Shown in pieces: positions 15,247 through 20,162 of a stretch of 20,162 nt of DNA (the first letter of the stretch is position 1; each line of letters begins with the position of its first letter). This DNA comes from an uncultured Pseudomonadota bacterium. Its GTDB lineage: Bacteria; Pseudomonadota; Gammaproteobacteria; Burkholderiales; Usitatibacteraceae. Both the position numbers and the translations under genes were made by a program. Where the stretch lies: assembly GCA_937898635.1 (NCBI GenBank), contig CALEJW010000111.1, forward strand, positions 1-20,162, written 5' to 3'. The notes beneath the pieces were generated by a model that was not told the DNA's origin, made no database searches, and worked only from the letters and a program-made list of their open reading frames with translations.

Positions 15247-15573
15247 CTACTTGCGGTTCAGGAGCAGGCCGATGGTGATGCCCACCAGCACGCCCACCCC
15301 GGCCGTGATGCCGATCGACTGCCAGGGGTTCTCGTGGACGTAGGTGTCCGTCGCGCGCGCGGCGGCCTTCGTCCTTTCCACGGCGGCCTGCTCGAGCTGG
15401 GCGAGTTTCTCGCGGGCGCTTTTCAGGTTCTGCTCCACGTTGGCTCGCATCGCGCTGGCCTTCTCGCCGCCCACGGCGGCGGCGGACTTCATCAGCTCTT
15501 CCGTGTCGGCGATCACCGTCCGGAAGTCCTGGACGAGCTTGTCCCTCGTGACATCAGTGGCTGCTTGCGTCAT
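15247..15573 (-). CDS. DUF883 (ElaB/YqjD/YgaM-like) tail-anchored protein
   Basis: 108-residue protein. The first about 75 residues form a long charged helix or coiled coil (VQDFRTVIADTEELMKSAAA, then KSAREKLAQLEQAAVERTKA). The C-terminus has the family's HENPWQSIGITAGVGVLVG segment forming one helix and ends LLLNRK. E. coli homologues anchor in the inner membrane by this C-terminal helix, and YqjD binds ribosomes in stationary phase. The ATG at 15573 has AGGAGA about 7 bases upstream; the reading frame continues open upstream but without family similarity. It is first gene of the YqjD-YqjE-YqjK-hydrolase operon. Confidence 0.92.
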   Translation of the reverse strand: MTQAATDVTRDKLVQDFRTVIADTEELMKSAAAVGGEKASAMRANVEQNLKSAREKLAQLEQAAVERTKAAARATDTYVHENPWQSIGITAGVGVLVGITIGLLLNRK

Positions 15574-15688
15574 GGCGCTCTCCTGCGACGATTCGATTGG
15601 GGAATTCCGGGAACCCGGACCCCGTTGGAACATCCCCCGTGGAGCGAAGTTCCCCACGAAAAGAATGGGCCTGCCCGTGCCCGGCGTG

Positions 15689-15702
15689 TTGACTCGCGTC
15701 AA
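15689..15702. promoter_or_regulatory. Candidate FNR/ANR/DNR-type binding site
   Basis: TTGAC-TCGC-GTCAA is a perfect dyad with 4-base spacer, matching the FNR/CRP-superfamily oxygen or NO regulator pattern TTGAY-N4-RTCAA. On the minus strand CATTCT (15667-15662) could be a -10 hexamer, which would centre the dyad about 40-41 bases before the transcription start near 15655, the usual class II activator position. The leader to the DUF883 ATG would be about 82 bases. The rest of the 171-base gap (15574-15744) holds no gene. Confidence 0.55.
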
Positions 15703-15744
15703 TCGCGGGGAAGATCGGGACGATGCCCGTCGCGGGGGACGCCT

Positions 15745-18555
15745 TCAGGAGGCAATCGGCTCGCGCGAGCGCACGAACTCGGCGTAGCGCGCCGCGGGCA
15801 GCGCGGGCGAGACGAGGTGACCCTGGATCTCGTCGCAGCCCAGCCGGCGGAGGATCGCGAGCTGCGCGTCCGTCTCCACGCCCTCGGCGATGACGACCTT
15901 GCCGAGCGCGTGCGACATCGCGATCACCGCGGCGACGATGGCTTCCGAATCGGCGCTCCTTCCCAGGCCCTCGACGAAGACGCGGTCGATCTTGATCGCG
16001 TCGACCGGGAAGCGCTTGAGGTAGGCCATGGAGGAGAAGCCCGTGCCGAAGTCGTCGAGGGCGATGCCGATGCCCATCGCGTCCAGCTCCCGGAGCATGC
16101 CCTCCACGGCGCTGCCGTGCTCCACCAGGAGCCCCTCGGTGACCTCGATCTCCAGGCTCTCCGGCGCGATGTCCGCCTGCGCCACGCTCGCGCGGATGAA
16201 GTCCACGAGTCCCGCCTTGCGGAACTGCCGCGGCGAGACGTTCACGGCGAGCTGCTCGATCGGCAGGCGGTCCTCGCGCCACGCCTTCATCTGCGCGCAG
16301 GCCTCGCGGATCACCCACTGCCCGATCTGCTCGATGAACCCGGACTCCTCGGCGAGGGGAATGAAGCGGTTGGGCCCGATGAGGCCCCGCTCCGGATGCC
16401 GCCAGCGCAGCAGCGCTTCCGCCGAGCGTATGGCGCCCGAGCGGAGATCGAGCTGCGGCTGGTAGTGGAGCACGAGCTGCCCGCGCTCGATGGCGAGGCG
16501 CAGGTCGCGGTCGAGCTCGACGCGGGCCAGGGCCTCGACGTTCATGCGCTCCTCGAAATAGACCGCCTGGGAGCGACCGGCCGCCTTGGCGCGGTACATG
16601 GCCGTGTCGGCGTTCTTCAGCAGGTCCTCCGCGTTCGACCCGTCCTCGGGGAAGGTCGCGATGCCGACGCTCGCGCCGAGGAAGGACTGCTGCCCGCCGG
16701 CCTCGAACTTCTGCGACAGGGCGAGCACGATGGCCTCGGCGATCCGGCCCGCGTCCTGGGGGCGCAGGATGTGGGTGAGCAGGACGGTGAACTCGTCGCC
16801 CCCCAGCCGCGAGACGGTGTCGCTCGCGCGCACGCAGTCGGCGATCCGCCTCGCCGCCTCGAGCAGCACCGTGTCGCCCGCGGAATGCCCGAGGGTGTCG
16901 TTCACGCTCTTGAAGTGGTCGAGGTCGATGAACAGCACCGCGAAGCGTCCCTCCTCGCGCCGGCAGCGCGCGATCTCCTGGCCGAGGCGGTCCTTGAAGA
17001 GAAGCCGGTTGGGCAGCCCGGTGAGCGTGTCGTAGTGGGCCTGCAGGTAGAGCTGCTCGTCGCGCCAGGCCGAGGAGACGGCCACCGCGATGCGGTCGGC
17101 GAACTCGCGCGCCTGCTTCTGCTCCTCGTCGTTGCGCACCGAGGCGGCGCGGTAGCCCAGCACCAGCGCGCCGCACACCGCGTTGCGCCAGACGACGGGC
17201 TGCACGAAGGCCGTGCGCATGCCCGCTTCGGCGAGGTGGGCGAGGTGGCCCGGCGTCGGCCCGTCGAGCGCGACCCACGAGCCCTGGGGATCGGACTCGA
17301 GGGCGCGCCGTCCCTCCTCGGTCACGTTCACGCTCGTGAGAACGATCCTCGCGTCGGGCGGTGGGCCGCGGAAGTAGACGCGGGCCTGCGAAGGGTCGTC
17401 GCGGTCGAGGAGCGTCACGCCGAGCGCGTCGGCGGGCACGACCTCGCCCATGCGCGCGATGACCGTGCGGACCACCTCCTCCGTGTCTCCGGCCGAGAGG
17501 ATGAGCCGGTCGACCTCCGAGAGCGCCTTGAGCGCGGCGAACTGGTGCCCGAGCCTCGCGGACATGTTGTCGAACGCCGCGGCGAGCTCGCCGAACTCGT
17601 CGTCGCGCCTCATGTCCAGGCGGGTCGAGAAGTCGCTCTTCGCGATGGCGCGCGCCCGGCCCGCCAGCCGCTCGACGGGCACGAGGATGCTGCGCGCCTG
17701 GCGGATGGTGAGCCAGGTGACGAGGAGCAGCGCGAGGGCGACCACGAGCACGAAGACCTGCCGGAACTCGGTCACCGGCGCGAGCTGGAAGCTCTCCGGC
17801 TGGCTCGCGACGACCATCCAGTCCGGCGCGCCGAAGACGGCCCGCAGGAACTGGCCCCAGACGGTGCCGCGCTGGGGCTCCCCGTCGCGCATCCAGCGCA
17901 CGGAGCGCAGGCTGGACTGGCTCGTCGCGGAATCGGGATTGCGCGCCGCCGCCTCGGCGTCGGGCCTCGGGCAGTGCAGGAGCACGCGCGTGCCGTCCTC
18001 GACGATGCAGAACTCGGTGGCGACGGGATGCAGGTCCGCCGAGCCCCAGAGGTAGTCGGGCGCGAGCTCTCCCACGATCGCGCGGCCCTCGCCGGGGACC
18101 GGCGGCGCGATGGCGAGGAACACGCGGGCCGCCGCCCCGTCCGGCACGACGAGGAGGGCGGACTTGCCCTGGGCGAGGCGCTCCAGCGTTTCGGCGGGGA
18201 AGGGCGGGACCCGCAGCGGGCCGAAGCGGGCGAGCGCGTTTCCGTCCTCGCCGACCGTGCCCAGGGCGAGGAAGCTGCGGCGAGCGAGCGAGTCCTGCGG
18301 CAGCCTTCCTCCGGGGCGGCTCGCGGCCGCGACCGCCAGCTCCTCGGCGAGGAGGAGGCGCTCGAAGATCGCCATGCCGTAGGTCTTCGCGTTCGCCGCG
18401 AGCCGCCGCTCGCCCTGCTGGAGCAGGAGGTCGCGAACCTGGGTGAGCGAGAGCACGGCCATCGCCGCGAGAGGCACGAGGGCGGAGAGCACGAACAGCA
18501 GGAAGACGCGGCGCGCGACGCGGCCGGTGAGGAAGCGCCCGCCGGGGGCGCTCAA
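15745..18555 (-). CDS. Membrane GGDEF-EAL c-di-GMP enzyme with periplasmic sensor, HAMP and GAF domains
   Basis: 936-residue bifunctional-type c-di-GMP protein. Order: helix 1 (about 13-35); a periplasmic Cache-like sensor (about 40-260) with two Cys; helix 2 (about 262-281); HAMP (285-335); a cytosolic GAF-like domain (about 350-490); GGDEF beginning near YDTLTGLPNR at about 507, with intact GGDEF at 585-589 and inhibitory RxxD (RASD, 576-579) five residues before it; EAL from about 695, with EAL at 713-715 and conserved NVSPRQF, EVTEG, DDFGTG, KIDR, EGVET and QGHL motifs. Both active sites look complete, so cyclase, phosphodiesterase or both are possible. The TTG start at 18555 overlaps the pseudopilin stop (TTGA); no other start precedes helix 1. 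The conserved position after Q carries HL instead of the common YL or FL. Confidence 0.93.
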   Translation of the reverse strand: MSAPGGRFLTGRVARRVFLLFVLSALVPLAAMAVLSLTQVRDLLLQQGERRLAANAKTYGMAIFERLLLAEELAVAAASRPGGRLPQDSLARRSFLALGTVGEDGNALARFGPLRVPPFPAETLERLAQGKSALLVVPDGAAARVFLAIAPPVPGEGRAIVGELAPDYLWGSADLHPVATEFCIVEDGTRVLLHCPRPDAEAAARNPDSATSQSSLRSVRWMRDGEPQRGTVWGQFLRAVFGAPDWMVVASQPESFQLAPVTEFRQVFVLVVALALLLVTWLTIRQARSILVPVERLAGRARAIAKSDFSTRLDMRRDDEFGELAAAFDNMSARLGHQFAALKALSEVDRLILSAGDTEEVVRTVIARMGEVVPADALGVTLLDRDDPSQARVYFRGPPPDARIVLTSVNVTEEGRRALESDPQGSWVALDGPTPGHLAHLAEAGMRTAFVQPVVWRNAVCGALVLGYRAASVRNDEEQKQAREFADRIAVAVSSAWRDEQLYLQAHYDTLTGLPNRLLFKDRLGQEIARCRREEGRFAVLFIDLDHFKSVNDTLGHSAGDTVLLEAARRIADCVRASDTVSRLGGDEFTVLLTHILRPQDAGRIAEAIVLALSQKFEAGGQQSFLGASVGIATFPEDGSNAEDLLKNADTAMYRAKAAGRSQAVYFEERMNVEALARVELDRDLRLAIERGQLVLHYQPQLDLRSGAIRSAEALLRWRHPERGLIGPNRFIPLAEESGFIEQIGQWVIREACAQMKAWREDRLPIEQLAVNVSPRQFRKAGLVDFIRASVAQADIAPESLEIEVTEGLLVEHGSAVEGMLRELDAMGIGIALDDFGTGFSSMAYLKRFPVDAIKIDRVFVEGLGRSADSEAIVAAVIAMSHALGKVVIAEGVETDAQLAILRRLGCDEIQGHLVSPALPAARYAEFVRSREPIAS

Positions 18556-19040
18556 GGATCGAAGTCCTTCGCGAGGCCGATGAAGCGCCCGTCGCGCGCC
18601 CGGACCACGTCGTCGCGGCTCACGGGCGTCACGAGCGGCGCCTTCGACTGGCCGTCCTTGCCCAGGCTGTAGAGGTCGAAGTCGGAGTTGAGGGGCGCGA
18701 GCTTCTTGTCCTTGCGCGCCTGGCCGTTGCCCCTCCGGGTCTCGAGGTTGTAGTACTGGTAGGGCCGGCCCCAGGGGTCGAGCTTCTGGTCGAAGCCGAC
18801 TTCGCCCAGCGTCGCGGGAAACTCGCGCGCGTCGTTCTGGTGGAGCTTGAGGGCCGTGGCGATCGCGCCGATGTCGGTGACGGCCTGGTTCACGAGCACG
18901 CGATCGCGGTAGCGGCCGTAGGCGGCCGAGGCGAGGGCGGCGAGGATCGCGACGATCGCGAGGACGATCGTCAGCTCGACCATCGTGAACCCGGTCTCGG
19001 GGCGAATCGTACCGGCGTGTTCGCGGCGCCTGGGGGTCAT
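18552..19040 (-). CDS. Type II secretion GspG-like pseudopilin (prepilin-type N-terminus)
   Basis: 162-residue class III signal peptide protein. Cleavage is predicted in PETG-FTMVEL after G17, leaving F1 and the conserved E5 of the mature protein, then a hydrophobic helix (about 21-41). The C-terminal part has DPWGRPYQYYN at 88-98 and SDFDLYSLGKDGQ at 119-131, the calcium-site pattern of GspG-type major pseudopilins. A basic segment (101-115, with RRGNGQARKDKK) lies between them and is larger and more charged than I expect in GspG. ATG 19040 gives a normal short leader. No other secretion or pilus gene is in the window, so the assembly machine is elsewhere. Its stop is coupled to the c-di-GMP enzyme. 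A type IV minor pilin role is an alternative. Confidence 0.88.
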   Translation of the reverse strand: MTPRRREHAGTIRPETGFTMVELTIVLAIVAILAALASAAYGRYRDRVLVNQAVTDIGAIATALKLHQNDAREFPATLGEVGFDQKLDPWGRPYQYYNLETRRGNGQARKDKKLAPLNSDFDLYSLGKDGQSKAPLVTPVSRDDVVRARDGRFIGLAKDFDP

Positions 19041-19093
19041 GGGTCGGGCCTGCCGTGCGGCTGGCGGCCGGCCTCCTTTTATGGGGGAATCTT

Positions 19094-19107
19094 CCCTCGC
19101 GCGAGGG
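19094..19107. promoter_or_regulatory. Perfect 14-bp palindrome in pseudopilin upstream region
   Basis: CCCTCGCGCGAGGG is identical to its reverse complement. It lies in the 126-base gap before the pseudopilin gene and would overlap the -35 position of a weak minus-strand promoter whose -10 is CATAAA (19083-19078). It could be an operator, but a GC-rich palindrome of this size can arise by chance in such DNA. Confidence 0.3.
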
Positions 19108-19166
19108 TGCGCCAAGTCGGAGCCCCCGGCAATGACGCATTTCACAATTCGGGCCGGGAACATTCG

Positions 19167-20162
19167 CTACCGGCCGAGGGGAATGCGCCGCTCCTCGACC
19201 GCGTGGCAGGCGACCGACGCGCCCTCGAAATCCATGAGCTCGGGGCGCTCCGCGCGGCAGCGCTCGTTCGCGTGCGGGCAGCGCGGGTGGAAGGCGCAGC
19301 CCGTCGGCGGGTCCAGCGGGTTGGGCACCTCGCCCGCCACCGGCGTCCTCTCCTTGCCGCTCATGGTGATGTCGGGGATGGCGCTCTCCAGCATCCGCGT
19401 GTAGGGGTGCAGCGGGCGGTCGAAGAGCGTGCGGGTGGGCGCGATCTCCACGATGCGCCCCAGGTACATCACGCCCACGCGGTCGGAGATGTGCGAGACG
19501 ACCGCGAGGTTGTGGGAGATGAAGAGATAGGTGAGGCCGTGCTCGCGCTGCAGGTCCTTCATGAGGTTCAGGATCTGCGCCTGCACCGAGACGTCGAGGG
19601 CGCTCGTGGGCTCGTCGCAGACGAGGAACTCCGGGTTCGAGGACAGGGCGCGCGCGATCGAGATGCGCTGGCGCTGCCCGCCGGAGAACTCGTGCGGGAA
19701 CTTCTCGGCGTCGTTCGCCGAGAGGCGCACGTCCTCCAGCAGCTCGCCCACGCGCCTGGCGATCGCCGCCTCGCCGCGGATGATCCCGTGCTGGCGGATG
19801 GGCTCGGCGATGATCCTGCCCACGCGCCAGCGCGGGTTGAGGCTCGCGTAGGGGTCCTGGAAGATCATCTGGAAGCGCCGGCGCATCGCGAGCATCTCCG
19901 AGCGCGAGGCGATGGCGCCCATGTCCTGGCCGTCGAAGACGATGGAGCCGCGCGAGGGCGCGTAGAGCCCGCAGATGAGGCGCGCGATGGTGGACTTGCC
20001 GCAGCCGGATTCCCCCACGAGCGAGAGCGTCTCGCCGCGGGCGATCGTGAAGCTCACGCCGTCCACGGCCTTGAGAAGGAGCCGCGGGGCGCCCTCGAGC
20101 ACGCGGTTGAGCCACGGGCGCGAGACGTCGAAGTCGCGGGCGAGGCCCTTCACCTCCAGCAG
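19167..20162 (-). CDS. Dipeptide/oligopeptide ABC transporter ATP-binding protein (DppF/OppF type), 5'-truncated
   Basis: ATPase subunit energising a peptide importer at the cytoplasmic face of the inner membrane. The frame is open to the window edge and begins LLEVKGLARDFDV, so a few upstream residues are missing; a GTG at 20153 is unlikely to be the start. Numbered from the edge (331 aa visible): Walker A GESGCGKST at 50-58, Q-loop IFQDPYASLNP, signature FSGGQRQR at 159-166, Walker B FLVCDEPTSALD, and H-loop FISHNLAVV. The C-terminal extension PTGCAFHPRCPHANERC with a fourth Cys in VACH (C289, C295, C302, C319) is the cysteine-bearing oligopeptide-transporter tail of DppD/DppF-type ATPases. 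The DppD-like partner and permeases should lie just beyond the right edge. Confidence 0.95.
   Translation of the reverse strand: MLEVKGLARDFDVSRPWLNRVLEGAPRLLLKAVDGVSFTIARGETLSLVGESGCGKSTIARLICGLYAPSRGSIVFDGQDMGAIASRSEMLAMRRRFQMIFQDPYASLNPRWRVGRIIAEPIRQHGIIRGEAAIARRVGELLEDVRLSANDAEKFPHEFSGGQRQRISIARALSSNPEFLVCDEPTSALDVSVQAQILNLMKDLQREHGLTYLFISHNLAVVSHISDRVGVMYLGRIVEIAPTRTLFDRPLHPYTRMLESAIPDITMSGKERTPVAGEVPNPLDPPTGCAFHPRCPHANERCRAERPELMDFEGASVACHAVEERRIPLGR

Noticed and set aside
15574..15702. Upstream extension of the DUF883 reading frame to a start at 15702
   Set aside because: It would begin inside the FNR-like dyad, and the added residues have no similarity; the ATG at 15573 has a good SD.
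14779..18672. Plus-strand open frame of about 1300 codons opposite the YqjE-like and GGDEF-EAL genes
   Set aside because: Low-complexity composition without motifs, fully antisense to well-supported genes; no SD or promoter.
19120..19160. Possible terminator after the ABC ATPase gene (CCCGGC / GCCGGG arms on the minus strand)
   Set aside because: The loop is more than 20 bases and the stem only 6 bp; no U-tract. Not strong enough to annotate.

Overview
The window is gene-dense, strongly GC-rich bacterial chromosome with frequent GTG and TTG starts. The gene set points to a Gram-negative proteobacterium: long-form HrpA helicase with its large C-terminal region, a YqjD/YqjE/YqjK-type small-protein operon, a CrgA-type LysR regulator, a prepilin-type pseudopilin and a Dpp/Opp-type ABC ATPase. 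A betaproteobacterium is my best guess, from overall style and not from any search. Both end genes are cut by the window: hrpA lacks its 5' end, and the ABC ATPase (minus strand) lacks its N-terminus. I saw no tRNA, rRNA, insertion sequence, phage gene or CRISPR array, and no gene-free stretch longer than about 205 bases.

Left block (1-8743, plus strand): hrpA; a class I/II PLP aminotransferase whose possible -10 element overlaps the hrpA stop; a DUF2214-like membrane protein; then two large polytopic membrane proteins of glycosyltransferase-C type. From the DUF2214 gene on, successive genes overlap by 4 bases (GTGA, ATGA), so they look like one translationally coupled unit. Facing it (8749-10209, minus strand), with stops 5 bases apart, is a fusion of a HAD phosphatase-like domain to a UbiA prenyltransferase of the polyprenyl-phosphate phosphoribosyltransferase type. 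Together they suggest a lipid-linked pentose or other sugar donor pathway with membrane transferases that use it. This is the most interesting functional hypothesis in the window.

Middle block (10412-13278): an isoprenylcysteine methyltransferase-like membrane protein and a four-helix hypothetical membrane protein (plus strand), an 11-bp perfect-stem hairpin between convergent genes, then a rhodanese-DoxX operon (minus strand) divergent from a LysR regulator. A T-N11-A dyad lies in the divergent promoter region.

Right block (13309-20162, all minus strand): a four-gene operon, DUF883 (YqjD-like), YqjE-like, YqjK-like, serine hydrolase. It is headed by a perfect FNR/ANR-like dyad placed about 40 bases before a possible start site. 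Upstream lie a GspG-like pseudopilin whose stop overlaps the TTG start of a Cache-HAMP-GAF-GGDEF-EAL protein with all c-di-GMP catalytic motifs present, and then the partial peptide ABC transporter ATPase.
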